DNA from: Lujinxingiaceae bacterium
GTDB lineage: Bacteria; Myxococcota_A; Bradymonadia; Bradymonadales; Bradymonadaceae
Assembly (NCBI GenBank): GCA_013697635.1
Contig: JACCWM010000068.1
Location: forward strand, 1-61,913
Reading direction: 5' to 3'
DNA length: 61,913 nt
Both the position numbers and the translations under genes were made by a program. The notes beneath the pieces were generated by a model that had not been told where the DNA came from, did no database searches, and worked only from the letters and a program-made list of their open reading frames with translations. Below are positions 9,863 through 18,129 of this stretch, piece after piece. Each line of letters starts with the position of its first letter. Within the stretch, counting starts at the first letter, position 1.

Positions 9863-11016
9863 GGCGCCTCCAGCTTCAAGATTACGGTGAGCGGGGCGTG
9901 GTCGGACAGGGGCATGGTCGCCATGCCGCCTTTGCTCTCGTCCTGGTGCACCATGCCGGAGCCTTTGACGAACTCACCGTTGGTGAACAGGTAGTCGAGC
10001 ATGCGGTTCCAATAGCCGTCCTTGTTGACGGTGTGGGAGTAGTAGCGCTCGTTGTCAGCCTGGTAATCTTCGAGCGTGATCGCCGAGGCGTAATCGTTGT
10101 ACAGCGGCGTCAGCCAGCCGGCTTCGGGCGCATAATCGTCGGCGACAAAGTCCTCGTCGGTGCAGATCGAGTCGTCAAAACCGTTGAGCTTGGTCGTGCC
10201 GTCGGGCACGGTGTTCAAGTCGCCGCCGGCGACGAGCAGCCGGCCGGTAGCCGCGACGCGGTCGAGCTCGGCCTTGAAGGCGTCGATGTGCTTTCGCTTG
10301 GTGCCGTCCTTGCCATAGGCGTCGGTGTGCACGTTGATCACCTGCACCGGACCAAAGCCTGGCACCTCGGTGGCCACCGACAAGATGTTGCGCTTGAGGT
10401 AGAAGTAGCGCGTGAGCGCGTCTTGCTCCTCGCTCAAAGGCAGCGCGATGCGCTGGCCCTCGCTGATGGGCCAGCGCGAGAAGATCGCGTTGCCCGAGTC
10501 CATGCGCCCGATGCCGTCGGTGGGAATGAAGTCGGCCTTCCACTGCGAGGCGTAGGCGCCGTAGTTGAGCTCGGTGTGATCGAGCAGCCACTGGACCTGG
10601 TCGATGTAGGCTGCGCGCTTGGAGTTGGTGTCGATCTCCTGGACGAGCAGGATGTCCGGCTTGACCTGATTGATCTTTTTGGCCAACCCTTCCAGATTCT
10701 CGATGACCTCGCCTCGCCCCATGATCACGCGGTCGCCGTAGCAATCGAACCAAAAATCGATGCGACCGCCGCCAAACTTGGCGTTCCAGTTCATCACCAC
10801 GATCTGGCCGATCGGCTCGGGCACCCGGGTCAGGCGCGTGGACTCGTAGAGCACCGCCTCCTCGGCGTCCTCAAAGCCGGTGTTGAAGGGATCGCAGCCA
10901 AAGAGCGGCAAGGCCAAAAGCTCGATCAGCACCAACCCCGCCAACACCTTCACCAGCCGGCGCGGCTTCAGGTGCGCGCGCGCTCGTCTCAAACCTTGCG
11001 CCAAAGTATCGAACAC
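9859..11016 (-). CDS. endonuclease/exonuclease/phosphatase-family lipoprotein
   Basis: The protein has about 385 residues and probably starts at GTG 11016, five bases after a GGAGG; GTG 11022 is in frame but overlaps that site. An N-terminal hydrophobic stretch ends LALPLFGC, an approximate lipobox, so export and lipid anchoring are likely. The EEP (DNase I-like) motifs appear in order: VVMNWNAKFGGG, LLVQEID, the VINVHTDAYG strand, VAGGDLN and the C-terminal SDHAPL. It should be a metal-dependent phosphodiesterase acting outside the cytoplasm. The substrate (nucleic acid, phospholipid or phosphosugar) cannot be told from sequence. It is translationally coupled to the following beta-barrel candidate. 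Confidence 0.9.
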   Translation of the reverse strand: MFDTLAQGLRRARAHLKPRRLVKVLAGLVLIELLALPLFGCDPFNTGFEDAEEAVLYESTRLTRVPEPIGQIVVMNWNAKFGGGRIDFWFDCYGDRVIMGRGEVIENLEGLAKKINQVKPDILLVQEIDTNSKRAAYIDQVQWLLDHTELNYGAYASQWKADFIPTDGIGRMDSGNAIFSRWPISEGQRIALPLSEEQDALTRYFYLKRNILSVATEVPGFGPVQVINVHTDAYGKDGTKRKHIDAFKAELDRVAATGRLLVAGGDLNTVPDGTTKLNGFDDSICTDEDFVADDYAPEAGWLTPLYNDYASAITLEDYQADNERYYSHTVNKDGYWNRMLDYLFTNGEFVKGSGMVHQDESKGGMATMPLSDHAPLTVILKLEAP

Positions 11017-11103
11017 CTGCACCTCCGTGGGTTAAACCGCCGCCAACGCCGGCAGACTATATCAGCCGTTCGCGACCGGCAACCTGGCTGCACGTCCAAC
11101 AAA

Positions 11104-11137
11104 AAGAGCGGCCCAGACTGATGTCTGGGCCGCTCTT
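11104..11137 (-). terminator. rho-independent terminator after the Asp-rich lipoprotein gene
   Basis: A perfect 15-bp stem (11104-11118 with 11123-11137) has a four-base loop. Read leftward, it is followed directly by a short U-run (bases 11105-11101 and neighbours). It lies about 30 bp beyond the stop at 11167, as expected for that gene. Confidence 0.9.
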
Positions 11138-11166
11138 GGTTCGGGTGTGAACTTGCGCTTACTTGA

Positions 11167-12729
11167 TTAGTTGCAGGAGTTGATGATCAGCTCGCTCAAC
11201 GGGTGGCGCTCCGGCTCGGACTCCCAGCTGCCGTCGTCCTCGTAGATGCAATCGTCGAGGATTTCGTCGTAGATGCACGAAGTGGGCTCGCGGCTGTCGA
11301 ACTCCTGGACGAGGCACTGGTTGGCTTCGACGACGTGGGTCAGGCCGGCCGTGGCTGCGGTCAAGGTGAGCTTTCCGGCGAGCACCTTGATGCCGTCGTC
11401 GAGAAACTGGACGCTGGGCTTGGCGGCTCCGCTGAGGTTGATCGTGAGCACCTCATCGAGGGCCCATTCGGCGACGTTACGAAGCTGATCTTGCACCTGG
11501 GCGAACTTGAGCACGAGGCGAAGGTCGAACGCCGGCGAGACGGTCAGCGTGGGGTTGTCGCCGGTCTTCTCGATGCTCAGGTCGAACTTGCGACCGTTGT
11601 CCTTGTTGAGGTCGACGCTGAGCACGCGCTTGCCATTGATGTCGAGCGTGCTGGTCGTCGAGCCCAGGCCGATATTGGTGACGTTGAGCAGCTCCTTGGT
11701 CGCATCGAAGATGCTTGAGGCGCTCAGGCCGCCCAGCTTGACGCCGTAGGCCACCGGATCGGAGCCCTCGGAGTCGACGTAGATCACGTCGCCGTTCTCG
11801 TCGTAGTCCTCATAGCTGTAGGAGTCGTCGCGGGTGGTGAAGAGCGCCGAGATGGCGCCGAGCGCGGCCGAAGCGGAGACCATCTTGGCAACACCATCGG
11901 TCGTCACGACCAGGGCGTTGGGCGAGGCGGCTGCTTGAAATTCGTAGTCGCCATCGGCGACCAGGATGGCGTGTGTAATCGCGACACTTGCGCTGGCCTT
12001 TTTGTCGCCGTCACGAGCGATCGCCAGGCGCAAGCGGCCTTGCATCGTCGGCAGCTTGGGCGCTTCCTGGTTGAGTGCCTGGGCACTGAAGAGGATCGTC
12101 GAGCGGATCGCCGCAAGATCGGGGCTGGCCGCGAGATGATTGCGGTAAAACTCGAGGTTGACCGGGTTGATCCGGTTGGGTCCGACCTGCACGCTGATAT
12201 CGACGTCGCCTGCAGCTGGCGAGGTCACGACCAGGCGAATCTGCAGCGCCTTGAAGTTGTTGATGCACGACGGTCCATCGTTGTCGAAAGCAGGGCAGAC
12301 CACCTCGCCCTTGAGCAGGTAGGTCACCGAGTTGCCGCTCTCGGACTCGACGTTTTTCTGGGTGAAGATGTAGTTGCTCAAGTACGAGACGGCCTCTGCG
12401 GTCGGCTCGCTGAAGTCCGGATCGAACTTGGCCGGCTCGCCGCCGCAATCGTAGTCGTAGTCGTCTTCGTAAGTGTTATCGTCGTTGTAGGGAGGGGCGC
12501 CACAATCACTGTAGCCGCCAAATGCGCGACCAAAGCCGTCGTTGAACAGGCTCGAGCCCTTCAAGAAGACCATCGAGTTGGAGACCGAGGCCGACACGTT
12601 GGTGACGTTCTGGCCAACGGCCTGTTGTGCGACGCGGTGGTCGACGTCCTCGCCCTCGTCACAAGCCATCAAACTCGTCGAGAGAGCGACGACACCCAGT
12701 GCTGCCCAGATTGGTTTGTTCAAGTTCAT
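11167..12729 (-). CDS. Asp/Tyr-rich lipoprotein of unknown function
   Basis: The ATG at 12729 (MNLNKPIWAALGVVALST) is preferred because GGAGA lies at a normal distance; in-frame starts at 12735 and 12759 are too close to it or lack a site. The lipobox is SLMAC. The 520-residue mature protein has an acidic Tyr-rich stretch near residue 80 (EDDYDYDCGG), a second near residue 310 and a third at the C-terminus (SCIYDEILDDCIYEDDG). It contains several Cys that may form disulfides after export. The middle part is rich in alternating strands. A strong terminator follows. No known family was recognised. Confidence 0.88.
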   Translation of the reverse strand: MNLNKPIWAALGVVALSTSLMACDEGEDVDHRVAQQAVGQNVTNVSASVSNSMVFLKGSSLFNDGFGRAFGGYSDCGAPPYNDDNTYEDDYDYDCGGEPAKFDPDFSEPTAEAVSYLSNYIFTQKNVESESGNSVTYLLKGEVVCPAFDNDGPSCINNFKALQIRLVVTSPAAGDVDISVQVGPNRINPVNLEFYRNHLAASPDLAAIRSTILFSAQALNQEAPKLPTMQGRLRLAIARDGDKKASASVAITHAILVADGDYEFQAAASPNALVVTTDGVAKMVSASAALGAISALFTTRDDSYSYEDYDENGDVIYVDSEGSDPVAYGVKLGGLSASSIFDATKELLNVTNIGLGSTTSTLDINGKRVLSVDLNKDNGRKFDLSIEKTGDNPTLTVSPAFDLRLVLKFAQVQDQLRNVAEWALDEVLTINLSGAAKPSVQFLDDGIKVLAGKLTLTAATAGLTHVVEANQCLVQEFDSREPTSCIYDEILDDCIYEDDGSWESEPERHPLSELIINSCN

Positions 12730-13018
12730 CTGCATTCTCCAGTGTGTGTAATTTAGCATTTGTCAGTAAATCTGGCGTTAGACGGCAATTAGAGGCTCAA
12801 ATTCAATCACCGGGTCCGTACAAGAGCACGTATCGTGCCATCTTGGACCATGTCCGAAAGAATCAGGGCATGTTGGCGATTGTACAGAGCGCGCCGCAAG
12901 ATGCAAGAATCGGCCAGAGCCAGCCGAACAGGGGATTGTGGATAACGGCTACCCCAGAGTGGAGAGTGCACACTCCAGGGTAGCCCGGCCCGAGCAGGCC
13001 GGCGGTGGCGAGGGATTT

Positions 13019-14368
13019 TTAGCGCGGGTCGACGACGCGGCCGACGAAGAGCAGGGCACCGGTCGGCTTGTCCTGGATGAAGAACAAGAAGGGCCGATCG
13101 ACGGTCATCGAGAAGGTCTCGCTGGGAGCCGAGGTGGTGCCGATGACGACGGCGGTCGCCGCGGCGGCCTCGGTGCCTTCCTCGTCGACGGCGACGAAGC
13201 TCTTGTGGATCACGGCCCCGATCGAGAGGCCGCGCGTGCCGTCGATACCCGAGAAGTCGGCGTTTTCGGAGAAGGCCAGCTCCATGCCCAGCTTCTTGAG
13301 CGGGTCCTTGAGCATGAAGTCCGACTCAAAGCTGAACTTGGGAAAGCGAAGCGTGCCGTGCTCGTGGCCGAGCGTGCCGAGCAGCTCAGCATACTTTGCA
13401 CCGTCGAGCTCGGCCTCGAAGCTCTCGAAGCTGCCGTCCTCGGGCATCACGACGATCATCGTCACCTCGTTTCCGACGTAGGGCAGCTCAATGACCTCGT
13501 GGCCATCGAGCTGGCCGTAGCGAAAGCTCGAGGTCTGGCGCATTTGATCGATTTGCACGGATGCACCGTCGAGCAACGCAAAGGGCGCGGGCGCAGTCTC
13601 CGACTTGCTGAACTCGCTCAGCCAGCTCGCTTTGAAGTAGATCGCGTTGGTGAGCACGAGCGTCGTGCCCCGGTTGATCGCGCCCTCCGGGATCAGATCC
13701 TTGATGCGATCGTTGGTCTGGTCCTCGACCCACTGGTTGATGCGCTTGCGCGAGGGCTCTGGCTCGCTCTCAAAATCGAGCAGGCGAAGGCCGGCGCCGT
13801 AATTGACCGCGAGCAGATCGAGGTAGCCGGGCAAAAACGGATAATCGCGCTGGCCCCAGGTCGCGTTGACCACGCTGAGCTGAAAGGGATCGCCGCCATC
13901 GGGCGCGACAGTCGTCTCGGCGCGCTTGGCCAGCTCCAGATCGAGCGCGTTGAAGCGCTTGTGCAGATCGTCACCGGTCACCATGTAGTTCATCGCTGCG
14001 GCGATCTCGGTGGCCGTTTCACCGCGCGCGCCGCCATAGGCCATCGCCAAGGCGATCGAGATGCTGTGCGGCGACATAAAGACGTTGTCGGCGCCCGCAC
14101 CTTCGCTGAGCTCGCGGTAGAGATTGAGCGCGAAGTCGCGGTTGGCTTCGCTCAACGCCTGAGCTTCGGTGGAGCTGACCGCCGGGCTGAGCTCGCGGCT
14201 CAACGACGAGCGTAACAGCTCGCCGACCGGGTCGGGGTTTTTCTGATCATTGTTCTGGGCGTTGTTCTGCTCGGGGTCGTCGGGGGTGGTCCCGCAGGCC
14301 AGGCCAAGTGGCGAGGCCAGCAAGGCAGCTACCAGCAGGCCAGAGATCCAGTGCTTGTTTCCGCTCAT
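13019..14368 (-). CDS. exported serpin (serine protease inhibitor)
   Basis: The ATG at 14368 is preceded by AAGGAG and gives 449 residues. The signal peptide ends ASPLGLAC, so it is probably a lipoprotein, followed by an Asn/Gln-rich linker (NNAQNNDQKN). The remainder is a full serpin fold: NVFMSPHSISIALAMAYGGA, then NAIYFKASW, and the C-terminal RPFLFFIQDKPTGALLFVGR signature. The hinge EGTEAAAATAV has small residues, as in inhibitory serpins. Counting 17 residues from the conserved Glu puts the scissile bond at about Thr-Ser in VVIGTTSAP, suggesting an elastase- or subtilisin-like target rather than trypsin. The function, protection from secreted or prey proteases, is inferred. Confidence 0.95.
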   Translation of the reverse strand: MSGNKHWISGLLVAALLASPLGLACGTTPDDPEQNNAQNNDQKNPDPVGELLRSSLSRELSPAVSSTEAQALSEANRDFALNLYRELSEGAGADNVFMSPHSISIALAMAYGGARGETATEIAAAMNYMVTGDDLHKRFNALDLELAKRAETTVAPDGGDPFQLSVVNATWGQRDYPFLPGYLDLLAVNYGAGLRLLDFESEPEPSRKRINQWVEDQTNDRIKDLIPEGAINRGTTLVLTNAIYFKASWLSEFSKSETAPAPFALLDGASVQIDQMRQTSSFRYGQLDGHEVIELPYVGNEVTMIVVMPEDGSFESFEAELDGAKYAELLGTLGHEHGTLRFPKFSFESDFMLKDPLKKLGMELAFSENADFSGIDGTRGLSIGAVIHKSFVAVDEEGTEAAAATAVVIGTTSAPSETFSMTVDRPFLFFIQDKPTGALLFVGRVVDPR

Positions 14369-14672
14369 TGTGCGTCTCCTTAGTTTGCTTCGAAATCCAG
14401 TGCTCAGATAGGTCAAAGTGCAACGCCACAGACCTATAGCAAGTTGCATGCCGGGGCGCTATTCCACGTAAATACAGGCTTAGCGGCAGCACGTCACTCA
14501 GAAAACTGTGATGGTGCTTGCCTCGGTCACAATAATTTGCGTGGGTTGAGTAATCCCCCTTTGAAAAGCTCGAGAGATTGGAATAATCTTCGCCCAACTC
14601 GCAACAATTTGTCGTTGAATATCGCATTGAACCCTTGTTTTGGCTGTGGCCAAACGCCTGTATGGAGATTGT

Positions 14673-15974
14673 ATGAATGTACCGCTGAAGCGCATCTGGA
14701 TCGCGATACTTGGCCTGAGCTTGAGTGTTGGCTGCGTGCCGGTCGAAGACGACACGACGAACAACAGCAACAACGCCAACAACAACACGAACAACGCCAA
14801 CAATACCTCGCCGCAGGGTTGGCAGACTTTTGAGCTGGAGGTGCCGGGCGACCGCTTCGCCAGCGGGATGCGCGTCACCGGCGTTTGGTGCGACGCCGCC
14901 AATTCGTGCGTCTACTCGGTGGACACCAACGACGGCCACGGCTACCTCGGTAGCGCTTCGAGCGAGGGTGTGACCGGTGTTGTCCTCGACGGCGCGACCG
15001 TTGCCACCGCCAGCGGCGCGAACTTTAATATTCGCTTTTTGGGCTTCAACAAGACCTCGGCCGGCCTGGTGGCGCGCGTCGACAGCGCAGCCTCCTACGT
15101 CTCGGCCGCGGGCGCGATTACGGCCCCGGAAAGCTGGAGCACTTCGACCTTCGGTGTCAACGGAGACGGCGACTTTCGCTTTGGCAACAAGCAGTGGATG
15201 ATCGCATCGGCCGCCGACGGCAAATGGCGCTACATCTACAACGGCGTCTTGTGGGGCGCCGACAGTGCGCCGGGGCCGGAGACGCTGTGGACCGGCCTCT
15301 GGTCGCCGGATCGCAATCCGTCCTTTCCCGCCGATTATCTGACGCGAAAGGGCGCAGATCCCACGCTCTGCGGCGGCGCACCGCAGATGAACATTTTGCC
15401 CAGCGTCACGCAGTTCGCCGCGATAAGTGCCGACATGGGAACCTTCATCTACCCGGCCAACGCGATTAACCAGGGCGGCGGCGACCCGTCAGGCGTTTGT
15501 GTCTCGACCAACGCCGGTGTGACCTTCAATCAGGTGCCCTTCGACGGTCTGGGCGACGAGCTCGGCCCCAAGGCCGTCTACTGCGTGGGCGGCGACAAGT
15601 GCTGGGCCTACAACGCGCTGCCCAATGATGTCGATTCGGTCTTCATCTACTACACGACCAACGCTTCGGCCGGCGCGAACATGACCTGGACGCGCGCCAC
15701 GTTGCCGGTCTCGGTGCCCAATGAAGACGTGCAGTTCAACCACATCTTCTTCGCCCCCGACGCCACCAATGGTTGGATGGTCGGCTCGATCAGAAATAAC
15801 GCCATGCTCTTGAACACCACCGACGGCGGCCAAACCTGGACCAATCTCAGCGGCGGCGTCATGGCCAAGACCGACACGGTCCGGCTGCACAGCGGTTTTG
15901 CGCTTGATGCGAACAAGATCTGGATTGGCGGCGAGAAGGGCACCTTCCTCTACCACGCCAACGGCGGCAAGTAG
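14673..15974 (+). CDS. BNR-repeat-like lipoprotein with Asn/Thr linker
   Basis: The ATG at 14673 follows GGAGATT and gives 433 residues. The signal peptide ends in the lipobox LSVGC. Residues about 25-45 form an Asn/Thr-rich linker (TTNNSNNANNNTNN) typical of this genome's surface lipoproteins. The body has beta-propeller-like features, including a clear Asp-box near the C-terminus (TTDGGQTWTNLSGG) and a W-rich KWRYIYNGVLWG segment. It resembles the BNR/Ycf48-like family of exported propellers. The ligand is unknown. It stands alone, divergent from the serpin gene. Confidence 0.88.
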   Translation: MNVPLKRIWIAILGLSLSVGCVPVEDDTTNNSNNANNNTNNANNTSPQGWQTFELEVPGDRFASGMRVTGVWCDAANSCVYSVDTNDGHGYLGSASSEGVTGVVLDGATVATASGANFNIRFLGFNKTSAGLVARVDSAASYVSAAGAITAPESWSTSTFGVNGDGDFRFGNKQWMIASAADGKWRYIYNGVLWGADSAPGPETLWTGLWSPDRNPSFPADYLTRKGADPTLCGGAPQMNILPSVTQFAAISADMGTFIYPANAINQGGGDPSGVCVSTNAGVTFNQVPFDGLGDELGPKAVYCVGGDKCWAYNALPNDVDSVFIYYTTNASAGANMTWTRATLPVSVPNEDVQFNHIFFAPDATNGWMVGSIRNNAMLLNTTDGGQTWTNLSGGVMAKTDTVRLHSGFALDANKIWIGGEKGTFLYHANGGK

Positions 15975-16253
15975 GCTATGCGTCGCGATGCGGGGAGCGC
16001 GCGCTCGTTGCGCCCCCGCCATCGCCCCTTTTTCAAAAAGCGCTTCGCCACGCTCTCTCATCTGGCCGACAGGCCGCCCATTTGGGCGGGCCTTGTCTTC
16101 TGGCCGGGAATAATCCAAAAAACCGGCGAGGTTTTGAGCCCCGAAAATCAGTAACCGCTCTTGAGGCTTGCGGCCGTCTAAGCACGCGCTGTAAACCTGT
16201 GGTTGGTGAGCGAGTGCGAGACACAATCCACGACGGCATGTGTAGAGGTGAGT

Positions 16254-17360
16254 ATGGTAACCGAAGACGCGAAAGCCGAGCCGGCGGCCCATAGCATCGT
16301 GGTCGATGGTTTATCCAAGACCTATGGGGCGGTCCAAGCGCTGAACAACATCAGCTTTCGGATCAAGCCCGGCGAGATCGTGGGCTTTCTGGGGCCAAAC
16401 GGCGCGGGAAAGACCACGACGATGAAGATCTTGACCTGCTTTATGTCCGCGAGCGCTGGCGAGGCGCAGGTCGCAGGTTTCGATGTGCGCAACGACTCCG
16501 AGGCGGTGCGAAAGAAGATCGGCTATCTGCCGGAGAACGTGCCGCTTTACGACGACATGATCGTGTACGACTACCTGCGCTTTATTGCCGAAGTGCGCGG
16601 CGTGGCGCGAAACAAGCGCGACGAGCGCATCCAGGCCGTGGCCGCGCTGACCGGTTTGCAAAAGGTCATGTCGCGCACGATCTTCGAGCTCTCCAAGGGC
16701 TATCGCCAGCGCGTCGGCCTCGCCCAGGCGATCATCCACGAGCCGGACGTGATCATCCTCGACGAGCCGACGACCGGGCTCGACCCGAATCAGATCATCG
16801 AAATCCGTGACGTGATCAAGACCATTGGCCGCGAAAAGACGGTGATCTTCTCGACCCACATCTTGCAAGAGGTCACGGCGGTCTGCGATCGGATCATCAT
16901 CATCAACAACGGCGAGATCGTGGCCGATGGCACGCTCAGCTCGCTCGAGGCGCGCGCCCAGAGCCTGGAGAAGGGGCTGATTGTGGCATTTGAGGCGCGA
17001 CGAGCCGCCGCTGCGCTCAAGAGCGTCTTGCAGGGCCTGACTGGCGTGACGCGCGTGGTCGAGCTTGCCGGGCGCGGCAGCGAGCAGGTTTTTCGCGTGG
17101 AGGCCTCCGACGAGTCGGCGCTTCGAAAGGCGCTCTTCGAGGAGGAGGCCAAAGGACAGCACGGATTGCGCTCGGTGCGCCACAACGAGCCCACGCTCGA
17201 GGACATCTTTCGCTCCTTTACCGGCGGCGCAACCCAGGAATCCGGGGCCACTTTGGAGCCTGCTGCGCGCGCAGAACGACCTGCAGAAGTAGAAGAGACA
17301 CCCGAAGAAGAGAAGAAAGAAGAGAAAAAAGAAGAGAAAAAGGAGGTGAGCAATGCATAA
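16254..17360 (+). CDS. ABC transporter ATP-binding protein (GldA-like)
   Basis: The ATG at 16254 follows an AGAGGTG site and gives 368 residues. Walker A GPNGAGKTT, the signature LSKGYRQRVGLA, Walker B VIILDEPTTGLD and the switch His in STHILQE are all present, so it should be an active ATPase. The first ~225 residues are the nucleotide-binding domain. About 100 residues of accessory domain follow, then a Glu/Lys-rich tail (EEKKEEKKEEKK). The 3' end overlaps the permease gene by eight bases. With the next three genes it forms an ABC-2 exporter of the gliding-motility GldAFG type, which also occurs in non-gliding bacteria. Confidence 0.95.
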   Translation: MVTEDAKAEPAAHSIVVDGLSKTYGAVQALNNISFRIKPGEIVGFLGPNGAGKTTTMKILTCFMSASAGEAQVAGFDVRNDSEAVRKKIGYLPENVPLYDDMIVYDYLRFIAEVRGVARNKRDERIQAVAALTGLQKVMSRTIFELSKGYRQRVGLAQAIIHEPDVIILDEPTTGLDPNQIIEIRDVIKTIGREKTVIFSTHILQEVTAVCDRIIIINNGEIVADGTLSSLEARAQSLEKGLIVAFEARRAAAALKSVLQGLTGVTRVVELAGRGSEQVFRVEASDESALRKALFEEEAKGQHGLRSVRHNEPTLEDIFRSFTGGATQESGATLEPAARAERPAEVEETPEEEKKEEKKEEKKEVSNA

Positions 17361-18063
17361 CGTGGCCTTTGTCATGAAGCGCGAGCTTGGCTCGTACTTC
17401 AACTCGGTGGTCGCCTACATCGTGGTGATCTTGTTTTTGATGATCACCGGCGCGCTGTTCTGGCTGAGCTTCTTCCAAGAGATCAACGTCTTGTCGCTGC
17501 GCTCGTTTTTCGATCAGGCGCCGCTGTTTTTGGCCTTCTTCGCGCCGGCGATCACCATGGGCCTGTTCGCCACCGAAAAGCGCTCGGGTACGCTCGAGCT
17601 GCTCATGACCATGCCGATCAGCAACTTTCAGATCGTCTTGGGCAAGTTTTTGGCCTCGGTGGTCCTGCTGGCCGTGGTGCTGCTGATGACATTGCCCTAT
17701 GCGGTCACGCTCTCACGGCTGGGGCCGCTGGACTGGGGCAGCGTGTGGGCGGGCTACATCGGACTTTTGCTGTTGGGCTCGTCGTATTGTGCGATCGGGA
17801 TCATGGCCTCGAGTTGGACGCGCGACCAGGTCGTGGCGATTTTGCTGGCCTTCTCGATCTGCTTCTTTCTCTACCTGGTCAACCAACTCGTCGGTCAGCC
17901 GACCGGTACGATGGCGCGTGTGGTCGAGTACATGTCAACGAGCTACCACTTCCAAAACATCGCCCGCGGCGTGGTCGATACGCGTGACGTCTTCTACTAC
18001 TTCTCGCTTATCGGCGTGAGTCTGGTGGTCGCGACGACCAGCATCGGGGCGAGGCGATGGTAG
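17353..18063 (+). CDS. ABC-2 type permease (GldF-like)
   Basis: The product is a 236-residue membrane protein with six predicted helices. The conserved start MKRELGSYFNSVVAYIVV and the ATEKRSGTLELLMTMPIS cytoplasmic loop are typical of GldF/ABC-2 permeases. Its start lies inside the end of the ATPase gene, so expression is coupled. It forms the membrane channel for that ATPase. The cargo is unknown. Confidence 0.95.
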   Translation: MHNVAFVMKRELGSYFNSVVAYIVVILFLMITGALFWLSFFQEINVLSLRSFFDQAPLFLAFFAPAITMGLFATEKRSGTLELLMTMPISNFQIVLGKFLASVVLLAVVLLMTLPYAVTLSRLGPLDWGSVWAGYIGLLLLGSSYCAIGIMASSWTRDQVVAILLAFSICFFLYLVNQLVGQPTGTMARVVEYMSTSYHFQNIARGVVDTRDVFYYFSLIGVSLVVATTSIGARRW

Positions 18064-18129
18064 GCACAGGCGCCTGGCGCCAGCTCTCCTTCGCTTCGGG
18101 TGGGGAGGTTTTTTCAAGGAGTATCGATC

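Noticed and set aside
12937-12945. Perfect DnaA-box match (TGTGGATAA on the + strand)
   Set aside because: A single nine-base match is expected by chance in a window this size; no cluster of boxes, AT-rich unwinding region or dnaA/dnaN genes is nearby.
12947-12985. Imperfect hairpin downstream of the serpin gene
   Set aside because: The arms pair over eight bases at the ends but have a bulge and no U-run, so I did not call a terminator.
16070-16090. Short GC hairpin after the BNR-like lipoprotein gene
   Set aside because: The stem is only about six pairs with mismatches and lies about 100 bp after the stop, too weak to call.
18064-18129. Possible decayed copy of the 8548-9050 element (GGCGCC and GGTGGGGAGGT)
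   Set aside because: The match is short and could be chance in GC-rich DNA; no second arm is present.
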